Assembly: GCA_022572885.1 (NCBI GenBank)
Contig: JACZVC010000005.1
Span: forward strand, 1 to 64,000
Direction: 5' to 3'
Origin: Pseudomonadota bacterium
Lineage (GTDB): Bacteria > Pseudomonadota > Gammaproteobacteria > Steroidobacterales > MnTg04
Length of the DNA stretch: 64,000 bases
Below the pieces are notes generated by a model. It was not told the DNA's origin and searched no databases. It saw nothing but the letters and a program-made list of their open reading frames with translations. This document shows, piece by piece, positions 48,716 to 56,344 of the stretch (the first letter of the stretch is position 1; each line of letters starts with the position of its first letter). The position numbers were made by a program, and so were the translations under genes.

Positions 48716-50599
48716 ATGAGGCTATCTGAGCAGGACAAGCGGAAGTTTGACGACTTCATTTCGTCGCCCCAGCGGCGTTCAGTTTCGCTCGATTCTCGAG
48801 AGGTCCATCTCGACGAAGACAAACGCACGATTCAAGTTGCGTTCTCGTCGGAAGCATCCATCCGACGTTGGTTCGGGATAGAAGTTCTCGGGCATGGCGC
48901 GGACGAAGTCAGCCTCGATCGTTTTCACGACGGCGCGGCGGTACTGGTTAACCACGAGTTGAATGAACACATCGGTGTTATCGAAAGAGCCTGGATCGAA
49001 GGCTCGACCGGTCGGGCGATTTTACGTTTCGGTAAAGGCGATCGTGCCGCCGAGGTTTTCGAAAACATTCTTGATGGAATTTTTCGCCACATAAGTGTCG
49101 GTTATATCATCCACGAGATGATCCTGGAGACTCAGGTCGATGACGGGCCCGATGTTTATCGCGTCACCGATTGGGAACCTTTTGAGATCTCACTCGTAGC
49201 CGTACCAGCGGATACATCAGTAGGTGTAGGCCGCAGCAATTTCGAATCAATTCACGAGGACATAACGATGAAAACAGAAACAACTTCCAGTTCGCGGTCA
49301 CAAAGGCGAACAGATAACCAGGTAACAGAGGCCGAGCGAGAACGCGTTACGGAGCTTCTAGCCACTGGAGAGGCGCACGAAGCCCAGGACCTCGCCCGAC
49401 AGTTAGTGAAAAGCGGCGGATCCGTCGCGGACTTGAATGCGATGATCTTGGACCGAGGCGGCTTCCCGGCAACGAAAGCCGAGGATCCGTCGATAGGACT
49501 CTCACAAAACGAGATCCAGAAATACAGCCTATGTAAGGCAATCGTGGCCGCTGCTTACCCGGCCGATCGCAAGCTGCAGGCGGCGGCGGCCCTCGAGATG
49601 GAATGTTCGGAGACGGCCCGCGGGCAGCTTACTACTCGCACCGTTAGAGGAAATCTGTTCATTCCTCCTGAAATCTTGAGTCAACCGCGGGGCCAGCGCA
49701 ACCTTACCGTTGGCGCAGACGGCGGCGACCTGGTTGCCACGAATCTGCTCTCGGGCTCATTCATTGACTTGCTGCGCAACGCCAGCGTTGTCCAGGCGGC
49801 GGGCGCTCTGGTACTGCACGGTTTAGTTGGGAACGTCTCCATTCCTCGTCAGACTGGCGACGAGAACGTGTTCTGGTTAGCCGAGAACGCAGCTCCGACA
49901 GAGAGCTCCGCAACGTTCGACCAGGTGCCGCTTACTCCGAAAACGTTAGCAGCGTACTCCGAGATCAGTCGCAAATTGCTACTTCAGGGAACTCCCGCAA
50001 TTGAGGGCCTTGTGATGAAGAGCCTCGCCGATACGATCGCTATAGAAGTCGATCGAGTGGCAATCGACGGCTCCGGCGCGGGAGAAGAGCCGACCGGCAT
50101 TTTGAACCAGGCGGGCGTGGGCGTAGTCGCCGGAGACGTTAACGGTCTCGCACCGACATTCGCCAACATCGTGGCCCTGGAATCGTCAGTTAGCGTACCG
50201 AATGCTCTCATCGGGAGGTTGGCATACGTCACCAATTCGAAGGCAGTCGGCGACCTCAAACAGATATCTGTCGACGCTGGCAGCGGGCGCTTCCTACTCG
50301 AGGGCCGAACCGATGGCGATCGACAAACGCTATCGATGAATGGGTATAAAACGATCATGTCGAACAATGTGCCGTCAGATTTAGTCAAGGGAACTTCCGG
50401 CGCAACTCTGTCCGCGATCATCTTCGGTAACTTCGCGGATCTGATCATCGGTATGTGGTCGGGCCTGGATCTCCAGGTCAATCCGTACAGCCTGGACACC
50501 AGCGGTCAGATACGCATCACGGCGTTCCAGGACCTGGACATTGCACTGAGGCATCCTCAGTCCTTCAGCGCCATCGTCGACGTGATCACGACCACGTAG
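48716..50599 (+). CDS. Fused HK97 prohead protease and major capsid protein
   Basis: 627 residues from the ATG at 48716, preceded by GGAG. Residues of about 1-185 are an S78 prohead protease, with likely catalytic His80 (LVNHE), Ser127 (HISVGY) and Glu in WEPFEISL. About 190-290 is a Gln/Glu/Arg-rich delta/scaffold region. From about 300 to the end is an HK97-fold major capsid protein (IPRQTGDENVFWLAENA, YSEISRKLLLQGTP, EPTGILNQAGVG, QIRITAFQDLDIALRHPQSF). It should assemble and self-process a small capsid. The gene lacks an adjacent portal and terminase. Frames are intact throughout. Confidence 0.92.
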   Translation: MRLSEQDKRKFDDFISSPQRRSVSLDSREVHLDEDKRTIQVAFSSEASIRRWFGIEVLGHGADEVSLDRFHDGAAVLVNHELNEHIGVIERAWIEGSTGRAILRFGKGDRAAEVFENILDGIFRHISVGYIIHEMILETQVDDGPDVYRVTDWEPFEISLVAVPADTSVGVGRSNFESIHEDITMKTETTSSSRSQRRTDNQVTEAERERVTELLATGEAHEAQDLARQLVKSGGSVADLNAMILDRGGFPATKAEDPSIGLSQNEIQKYSLCKAIVAAAYPADRKLQAAAALEMECSETARGQLTTRTVRGNLFIPPEILSQPRGQRNLTVGADGGDLVATNLLSGSFIDLLRNASVVQAAGALVLHGLVGNVSIPRQTGDENVFWLAENAAPTESSATFDQVPLTPKTLAAYSEISRKLLLQGTPAIEGLVMKSLADTIAIEVDRVAIDGSGAGEEPTGILNQAGVGVVAGDVNGLAPTFANIVALESSVSVPNALIGRLAYVTNSKAVGDLKQISVDAGSGRFLLEGRTDGDRQTLSMNGYKTIMSNNVPSDLVKGTSGATLSAIIFGNFADLIIGMWSGLDLQVNPYSLDTSGQIRITAFQDLDIALRHPQSFSAIVDVITTT

Positions 50600-51089
50600 G
50601 GAAACTGAGGGGGCCTGGCTTGCTGACATATCAACCAGGCTCCTCCGCTCGGGCAGCGAGCGCCTCGATAGCTTGCTGGAGGCATCTCCCGCGCCGTTCA
50701 CCCGGACGGCGTCACGGTGCACTTATACGATCGCGGGGCCACCCCCCGCCAGGGAGAAACTTTTTCCGTTCGGATTCCTGCCGGCAAAAGGTACTCCCTG
50801 GCGGGGGGGGTCTATGTGGGTACGCAGCTCCGCACGCTTTGGCGTTTTATTTTGCTGCGAGATCGCGATTGATGATGATCAACGAGCGTCAGATTCGTAC
50901 ATTAACTTTACGATATAACATCCTGTTTTATATAGAGAATAACTTAAAAAATCGCGCTCAATTGAATCCGTTAGTGTTGATCAGTCTACCCTCAGAACCG
51001 GTGCACTTGGATCGAGCGTGTCCGGAGCGGACAGTGGTACTGAGCTAAGATGGGGTCTTTTGGAGAAGGATATTCCCAAGGGAATTTCA
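50600..51089. other. 490-base region between capsid and trypsin-like genes
   Basis: The first half is GC-rich and holds an open frame without ATG at 50672-50870 (listed separately). From about 50890 to 50970 the composition becomes AT-rich (ATATAACATCC, TTTTATATAGAG), suggesting a promoter for the trypsin-like gene. No terminator with a T-run was found. Confidence 0.5.
50672..50870 (+). CDS. Possible small ORF, 66 codons or a gene remnant
   Basis: An open frame directly after a TAG reads ...VTVHLYDRGATPRQGE..., IPAGKRYSLAGGVYVG and ends LLRDRD-stop. The amino-acid pattern and GC-rich third positions look protein-like. There is no ATG; a GTG at 50717 could start a 51-residue protein. The frame crosses a run of eight Gs at 50803-50810, prone to slippage. 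It could be a decayed head protein gene. Weak call. Confidence 0.2.
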
Positions 51090-51827
51090 ATGTCCGGTCC
51101 GGTAGATAGGGCCACCATGGAAATGGTCGTATTCCCGATCATTAAGGTCCTATTTCTGTCTGATGGTACTGAGGTCCACAAGTTGGTTGGGACAGGGTTC
51201 TTCCTGAACGAGAATGGACTCTTTCTTTCTGCGCGGCACGTATTCCAGGGGAGGGAGTGCGCACTCGACCTTGAGGGAGCTGATGGCTTCGCGGTCTATT
51301 GCATACACGCCGTAAACCTTAATCGAAAAATGGTACTTCGCCACATTGACGTGCAATCCATCAAAACGCGAAACGACACTGATATTGCGGCAGGTTACGT
51401 CGAGAAAAATCAGTTCGGACGGGCCAATGCTGAAATAACAGAATCTGAATTGCAGAATACTGCACATATAAATTTTACGACGAAAGGCAACTTGCCGATC
51501 GGTACTGATATTTGGACAGTTGCGTATCCGCTTATGACATTGGGAAGCGTCGTTGATGGTGGCATTGCTATCAATTTCCAATCCGACATGTTTCGCGGAC
51601 GGATAACGGCGCACTACCAAGAGCGACGAGACGCGGGACTGCTTAACTGGCCATGCTATGAAACAGATATGCAGATATTGGGCGGCGCGAGCGGTGGGCC
51701 TGTATTTGTATCTGGGAGTAGCGGCGTCGTTTTTGCCGTCAACTGTTCTGGCACAACTCCGCACACAGTCTCGCATGTGTCCTCATTACGACCGGCTATC
51801 TTGGCCGGTGAAGTCAACGGACACTGA
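51090..51827 (+). CDS. Trypsin-like serine protease of the element
   Basis: 245 residues from the ATG at 51090, which follows AAGGGA; an upstream GTG at 51018 has no good ribosome-binding site. The S1 triad is visible: His50 (FLSARHVF), Asp98 (NDTDIAAG), Ser201 (GGASGGPVF). GTGFFLNENGLFLSA is the usual N-terminal barrel start. There is no signal peptide, so it probably acts in the cytoplasm, which is unusual for this family but common for trypsin-like peptidases in defence loci. It lies in the cargo position near attR, together with a small membrane protein. Confidence 0.85.
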   Translation: MSGPVDRATMEMVVFPIIKVLFLSDGTEVHKLVGTGFFLNENGLFLSARHVFQGRECALDLEGADGFAVYCIHAVNLNRKMVLRHIDVQSIKTRNDTDIAAGYVEKNQFGRANAEITESELQNTAHINFTTKGNLPIGTDIWTVAYPLMTLGSVVDGGIAINFQSDMFRGRITAHYQERRDAGLLNWPCYETDMQILGGASGGPVFVSGSSGVVFAVNCSGTTPHTVSHVSSLRPAILAGEVNGH

Positions 51828-52017
51828 CTGACATGGACACCGCCTAGCTGTGATAGTCGGGACCCAAAACTTACGTACACAATCAGATTCCATCACGACC
51901 GAATGTCTGCTTTGCAGCCATTAGCAGCCGTCCAGGTGATAAACTGGCGAACGACTGCAGTTGACCCCAAGCGGAAGATCGTTAACATGACTCGTTGGTG
52001 GGGTAGGGACCAGACAA

Positions 52018-52416
52018 ATGGCCAAAAGAAAAACATCTAAGACCGGGGGAGGAAGGTACATCAAACCTCACGAACGGAGTATTCAAGTTGAGGGAACAAC
52101 TGAGATGTCAATTGGAGAAATTGTCGACATGCAACAAGGTACTGTTTTTTCCGCCGCCGACAAGATCATCGGCGGGGCCCTGGTTCTAATTGTAATGACG
52201 TTTGCAGGCTCGATTTGGTCACTAAATGGCACATTAAGGACTGCTCTCAAGGACCAAAACGTTGCACTTGTCAACGCTCTAGCGGAACAGAACAAGACGA
52301 TGAGGGACGAACTGAAAGACATCCGTGACGTTGCACGTGAGGATCGTCAGCTATATCTTGATCGGCTAGAAAATAAGCTTGATGATTTTGAAGATAAGCT
52401 CGATGAATTAAACTAA
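52018..52416 (+). CDS. Small membrane protein with a C-terminal coiled coil
   Basis: 132 residues, with AGGGA before the ATG. A basic N-terminus (MAKRKTSKTGGG), one transmembrane helix at about 47-69 (IIGGALVLIVMTFAGSIW), and a long charged coiled coil at about 75-132 (NKTMRDELKDIRDVAREDRQ, LYLDRLENKLDDFEDKLDEL). No family recognised. It follows the trypsin-like gene by 190 bases and is the last gene before attR, so the two may form a module. Confidence 0.7.
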   Translation: MAKRKTSKTGGGRYIKPHERSIQVEGTTEMSIGEIVDMQQGTVFSAADKIIGGALVLIVMTFAGSIWSLNGTLRTALKDQNVALVNALAEQNKTMRDELKDIRDVAREDRQLYLDRLENKLDDFEDKLDELN

Positions 52417-52701
52417 CACGGCCGCTCCTAGCCGACTACCGCCTTCAATCCGATGTTAATGAACGGTCCGCTCTTGGCCGATAGCGGCTTTTCAGATTGT
52501 AGGATTTCTAGCGTTTCGAACGACCGGTCCCGGCGGAAGCAGCCAAACCGAAATGGTCCAATTTCGGGCCACGCTCGGCTAAAACGGGCCAGAAATCGTC
52601 AAAACGAACGGGCAATGAAGATTCAGTGAAAAGCGTTGCGGCTCAACGCTTTCGATAACAATTCACGTACACTGAAAAATACTGAAAAACAGCGCAGGAA
52701 C
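52417..52701. other. Gene-free segment before attR
   Basis: No coding frame is supported. It holds a perfect hairpin with stem AAAGCGTTG (52630-52638) and CAACGCTTT (52644-52652) over a five-base loop, and a tandem ACTGAAAAAT/ACTGAAAAAC (52671-52690) just before attR. The latter may be integrase arm-binding sites. Confidence 0.45.
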
Positions 52702-52760
52702 GACTTAAAATCCCTCGGAGATACATCTCCTTGCCGGTTCGATTCCGGCCCCGGGCACCA
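52702..52760 (+). repeat. attR: displaced 3' half of tRNA-Leu
   Basis: 16 bases of the anticodon arm (52702-52717) and 29 bases of the 3' end (52732-52760) match tRNA-Leu at 44572-44649. Between them the variable arm is GGAGA-TACA-TCTCC, itself able to pair, unlike that in attL. No acceptor 5' strand or D-arm lies upstream, so it is not a functional tRNA. Confidence 0.88.
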
Positions 52761-52825
52761 TACATGAGACCCGAGTGTGCCGGGCCGCTGCGCCTTGTGC
52801 TGTGGGACCCGTATGCCCGCTCGCC

Positions 52826-54805
52826 TCACACTGACAACGATGCCGGGGGCTCTCCTTTACGGTGGCGCTCCCACACCTGTTGGTAAAGCATCTCCAGGTG
52901 CCGCGAAAACCGGGCCGGGTCGAACAAACCGCTTGTCTCGCGAGCCTCGACCAACCGGCGGCGAAGCCTGTTCAACTCTTCGGGTTGGTTTGCCAACTCC
53001 ACGGCTCGCTCCTCGTAAGATTCCGGATTGGAACAAATGAGTTGCTCGAGCCCGAGGGCAGTGTTCAGCGATGCGCCCAGCCGCGATAGCATGTGCTCGC
53101 CTGCACAAGTCAGCACGGGCAGTCCGCTCGCCAGCGCACAGACCGCCGTGGTTCCGGCGTTGTAATGAAAGGTATCGAGGAAAAGATCCGCCTGGCGGAC
53201 TCGCGCCAGGTGCTCCGCCAACGGCACGCGTCCGGCAAACACCAATCGCTCCGGGCTGATGCCGCGGACCTTGGCTTCGCGGCCCAGGTTGTCCTCGGCG
53301 TCTGCGGAATCTTCAGCAAAAAGCCACAAGACCGACCCGGGTACGCGCTCCAGGATGCGCATCCAGGCGCTGAAAACGGCGGGACCGATTTTCAATGGAT
53401 TGTTGAAACTCGCGAATACGAAGGCATCGTCCGGGAGACCGAGTTCGGAGCGCTTGGGAACCCGGGGGCTCGCATCCAGCGGTGAGGCCACGATGAAACT
53501 GGCTGGCAGACGGAGAATTGCCTCGGTGAACTCGTGCCCTGAGTCGGGTGGTATCACCACGGGATCCGCGACGACATAGTCGATGAATTCCGCGGCCATG
53601 GTGTTGAGATAACCCAGATAAGCGATCTGCACCGGCGCCGGCCGCGCGGCAAAAATCTCGGGGCGGGCGCGGCCGGTATAACCGGCCAGGTCCACGAGGA
53701 TATCGATACGGTCATCCCGAATCCGGCGAACGGCCTCCTCGAGGGAGCGGCCGCTCAGGTCACGAAACCGATCCGCGCCTTCCTCTACCCGGCGGTAATA
53801 AGAATCCTCGTGGCGGCGCAGCGAATAGCAAAAGACCTCGAATCCTTCGCGGTCGTGTTGGCGAAACAGGTCGCAGACCAGGACGCCAACGGCGTGCTCG
53901 CCGAAATCCGGCGACACATAGCCGATTCGTATCCGGGATTCGTCAGGGTCGGCTCGTGGTTGCGGCGGTGCCGCTACCCGCATCGCCTGGCGCGCGAAGT
54001 ACCGGGCGTAGTGCGCGGCCACGGGCCGGTGGCAAACAGCCAGTTCGGGAATGTAGTTGATGGCCGCCGGCGACAAGACCTCCTCGCCACCCTGGGCCAG
54101 GAATCGCTCCAGGCCCGCGGCGATGAGGCTGCATTCCGAGTCCAGGTCCCGCCAGTCACACACTTCCAGCCGCGCCTGCAAGAGGGCATAGCGCGCCCCG
54201 ACGTGCTGGGGATCCACGGCGAGAGCATGCGCGAGAGCTTCCCGGGTACCGCTGCCGTCGCGAGCGACGCGCAGCGTCAAGGCGTAGTTGTAGAGCAACC
54301 GGACCTCGTCCGGGTTCGTGGCGAGTGCCTGGCGATAATGCTCGATCGCTTCCTGGGTATGGCCAAGGAAACCCAACGAGGCGGCCAGGTGGTGGTGGGT
54401 CTGGGCATGGTCCGGCCGCGCCGTCAGTATGCGTCGATAACAGTTGGCCGCATCGCCCCAGGCGCCGTTTTGGCGGTAGAGTTCGCCGGCGAGATTCAGC
54501 GCCACTGCATCGTCGGGCCGCAGCCGCAGCGCTTGCTCCACCGCTTGCAAGGCCGCATCGGGATGCCCGCTCTTCGCCAGGGCGAGGGCGAGCACGGCGT
54601 GGGCTTCCGCCAGCTCCGGCCGGCCGGAGAGAGCCTTCTGGAGGTAACCCACCGCCTCCTGGCTGCGACCGGTTTCATGACACAGCAGGCCCAGGTAATA
54701 CAGGACATCGGGATCGTCCGGCGACTGCTCCAGGCATTGCCGGTAAAGCGCTTCCGCTTCGTCGCGCTGGCCCGCGCGGTGCTTGGCGATAGCTTCTTTT
54801 TTCAC
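52826..54805 (-). CDS. TPR protein with O-GlcNAc transferase (GT41)-like domain
   Basis: 659 residues from the GTG at 54805, which overlaps the methyltransferase stop by four bases; an ATG at 54850 is the alternative. TPR repeats fill about 1-210 (AEALYRQCLEQSPDDPDVLY, then AVGYLQKALSGRPELAEAH). About 290-650 is the SPINDLY/OGT catalytic region, with RIGYVSPDFGEHAVG, QIAYLGYLNTMAAEFIDY, FASFNNPLKIGP and DTFHYNAGTTAVCALASGLP. It should transfer a sugar to protein or glycan acceptors. High GC and location beside attR raise the possibility of lateral gain. Confidence 0.9.
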   Translation of the reverse strand: MKKEAIAKHRAGQRDEAEALYRQCLEQSPDDPDVLYYLGLLCHETGRSQEAVGYLQKALSGRPELAEAHAVLALALAKSGHPDAALQAVEQALRLRPDDAVALNLAGELYRQNGAWGDAANCYRRILTARPDHAQTHHHLAASLGFLGHTQEAIEHYRQALATNPDEVRLLYNYALTLRVARDGSGTREALAHALAVDPQHVGARYALLQARLEVCDWRDLDSECSLIAAGLERFLAQGGEEVLSPAAINYIPELAVCHRPVAAHYARYFARQAMRVAAPPQPRADPDESRIRIGYVSPDFGEHAVGVLVCDLFRQHDREGFEVFCYSLRRHEDSYYRRVEEGADRFRDLSGRSLEEAVRRIRDDRIDILVDLAGYTGRARPEIFAARPAPVQIAYLGYLNTMAAEFIDYVVADPVVIPPDSGHEFTEAILRLPASFIVASPLDASPRVPKRSELGLPDDAFVFASFNNPLKIGPAVFSAWMRILERVPGSVLWLFAEDSADAEDNLGREAKVRGISPERLVFAGRVPLAEHLARVRQADLFLDTFHYNAGTTAVCALASGLPVLTCAGEHMLSRLGASLNTALGLEQLICSNPESYEERAVELANQPEELNRLRRRLVEARETSGLFDPARFSRHLEMLYQQVWERHRKGEPPASLSV

Positions 54806-55530
54806 GTCACTTTGGGTGGGCCAAAGCCGACCAGATCCTTCTTTTCCCACAGGGCCAGATGCCTGACCGGCATACCTTCGATCCAGTCATCGATCGTTAG
54901 AATCGGTTCGCAGAAACTGAAAGGCGGAAGTTCCAGGTTCAACAGACGAAAATGGCCGGTCGGTATATCGATGTTGCGGTCGCAATCCGGGTGCGTCGAG
55001 GTCAGCAGGTAGCGAATGTTGCTGTTGAGAAAATTGTCGATGACGGAAAATATGTCGTCATAAGACAAGTGGAACAGGCAATCCCGGCATAACCACAGAT
55101 CGGCATCGGGCAGCTTCCGGGTGATGATGTCGAGATGAAAAAAGCGAGTGTTTGCGTTGGCAAAATTCTCCTGGTTCGCCGCGATCAGCGGTTCGACGAT
55201 ATCCGCGCCGATATATTGTGTGTCCTGTGCTCTTTGGATGTGCTGAAACCAATGGTAGTCACCGCAAGGTGCATCGAGGATGGTCTTGAATCCGTAGCGC
55301 TCGATCAGGAGCGGAATTTCTTGCCTGATGTTGCGGGTGTATTCGAGTGTCGATCCTTCGCCTGAACGGCTTTCTTCATTCTTCCATTGGTTCTGCTTAT
55401 AGATTGCGGTAAACCGGTCTTCGGTATTCCCGGCATGCTCGAGCAGGCGGGACCTCCTGCGATAGGAGTGCTTTTCAGTAAGTTTTTTACCGCCCGGGAA
55501 AAGACCGATCAATAACTTCAGGATACTCAT
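54802..55530 (-). CDS. Class I SAM-dependent methyltransferase
   Basis: 242 residues. The SAM-binding motif I is ILDAPCGDYHWFQ near residue 88, followed by YIGADIVEPLIAAN and the motif IV region PDADLWLCRDCLFHLSYDD. The substrate is unknown. It overlaps the OGT-like gene by four bases, so methylation and glycosylation may act on the same surface protein or glycan. A basic N-terminus (FPGGKKLTEKHSYRRRSR) follows a short hydrophobic stretch. Confidence 0.87.
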   Translation of the reverse strand: MSILKLLIGLFPGGKKLTEKHSYRRRSRLLEHAGNTEDRFTAIYKQNQWKNEESRSGEGSTLEYTRNIRQEIPLLIERYGFKTILDAPCGDYHWFQHIQRAQDTQYIGADIVEPLIAANQENFANANTRFFHLDIITRKLPDADLWLCRDCLFHLSYDDIFSVIDNFLNSNIRYLLTSTHPDCDRNIDIPTGHFRLLNLELPPFSFCEPILTIDDWIEGMPVRHLALWEKKDLVGFGPPKVT

Positions 55531-55665
55531 AAAAGAAGGCTGCCCAGCCCCTGAGGAAATCAGTTTGCCAAGCCTAAATACTAGTGAAACGGTTGCATGC
55601 CCGCAATTTTTGCGCTGGCTATCCGCTTATCGTTCCGGGCCTATGCCAGCCAAACGGGCTCGGGT

Positions 55666-56097
55666 CTAATGAAAAACCACATCGACCAGTACATCGTGGA
55701 TGATTTGGGTGGCAACTTCGACGAGGATAATCTTGCCACCCACAATTATGCGCTCAAACCCTCTTGGCGCCGGTGGCAGCAAGTCGATCAAGCCGACCGG
55801 GAAATGCTGTTTGGCAATTCCTGGAGGCAGGGGCTTGCCGCGTTGCAGGTTTTTAGCGATGCCTGGCGGCAGACCGCGTGGTTTCCCTTTGCCTTTGCCT
55901 TTTTTGCCGGTTGAGTGGCCATGTTTGTGGAAGTATTCGGCAATGATTTGCCGCTCAACCTCACTAAACACAGCAATGGCGATTTTTTCGGCCGTCGAAG
56001 TCCTGCTGTCAGCCCTGGTGTATTTGTCATCGGCCCGGGTCGGCGCACAGGCCAGAATGCAGATCAACACTGCAACCATGAGAGTAATGCGTAGCAT
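55666..56097 (-). CDS. CigR/RcnB-like secreted protein
   Basis: 143 residues from the ATG at 56097, which follows AGGGG. A signal peptide (MLRITLMVAVLICILACAP) precedes a Lys/Gly-rich segment (STGKKGKGKGKPRG) and two repeats of the LPPGIAK motif (GLPPGIAKNLQRGKPLPPGI), then GFERIIVGGKIILVEVATQI. This matches the CigR/RcnB group; CigR is an anti-virulence factor in Salmonella. The Cys in ILACAP could be a lipobox. A perfect CRP-like site lies 70 bases upstream. Confidence 0.75.
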   Translation of the reverse strand: MLRITLMVAVLICILACAPTRADDKYTRADSRTSTAEKIAIAVFSEVERQIIAEYFHKHGHSTGKKGKGKGKPRGLPPGIAKNLQRGKPLPPGIAKQHFPVGLIDLLPPAPRGFERIIVGGKIILVEVATQIIHDVLVDVVFH

Positions 56098-56166
56098 TTT
56101 TTTGCCCCTGAGTTTCAATTCCTATAGAAAACAATGATTAACATAACCGCAGGGCATGGCTGCGGA

Positions 56167-56182
56167 TGTGACTGTGGTCACA
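56167..56182. promoter_or_regulatory. Perfect CRP-like site between CigR-like and TolB/TPR genes
   Basis: TGTGA-CTGTGG-TCACA, both half sites exact. It is 70 bases upstream of the CigR-like start (56097, minus) and 163 bases upstream of the plus-strand gene at 56345, so the former is the likelier target. Confidence 0.6.
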
Positions 56183-56344
56183 CAATCCGGTCCGCGTGAG
56201 CGCCATCGAGTAAAAATGAGGCAAAACAGTAGGCTGACAAAAAAGATATCCCGGAAACAATGATTACGTGACCGAGTAATGGTGGCAGCGGTATCAGCCT
56301 TCAACTACCATCGGTTACGCGGCAACGTGAGCAACGGATGACAA

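Larger units (their letters stand above)
44592..52760 (+). mobile_element. tRNA-Leu-integrated, capsid-bearing phage-satellite-like element (about 8.1 kb)
   Basis: It is bounded by attL in tRNA-Leu and attR at 52702-52760. Gene order: integrase, hypothetical, AlpA-like regulator, hypothetical, RepA-like ATPase, hypothetical, prohead protease-capsid fusion, possible small ORF, trypsin-like protease, membrane coiled-coil protein, all on the plus strand. No portal, terminase, head-tail connector, tail or lysis gene is recognisable. The plan resembles phage-inducible chromosomal islands, but with a single structural gene. It may be an intact satellite that needs a helper phage, or a deleted prophage; clean ends and intact frames favour the former. 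Confidence 0.8.

Noticed and set aside
48716-50599. An encapsulin nanocompartment instead of a phage capsid
   Set aside because: The fused prohead protease, delta-like region and the element context point to a phage-type shell; no cargo enzyme with a targeting tail is adjacent.
52702-52760. A second tRNA-Leu gene
   Set aside because: It has only the anticodon arm onward; the 5' acceptor strand and D-arm are absent, so it is an integration duplicate.
53810-55012. A 400-codon frame opposite the OGT-like gene
   Set aside because: Antisense shadow; the minus-strand gene has clear TPR and GT41 motifs.
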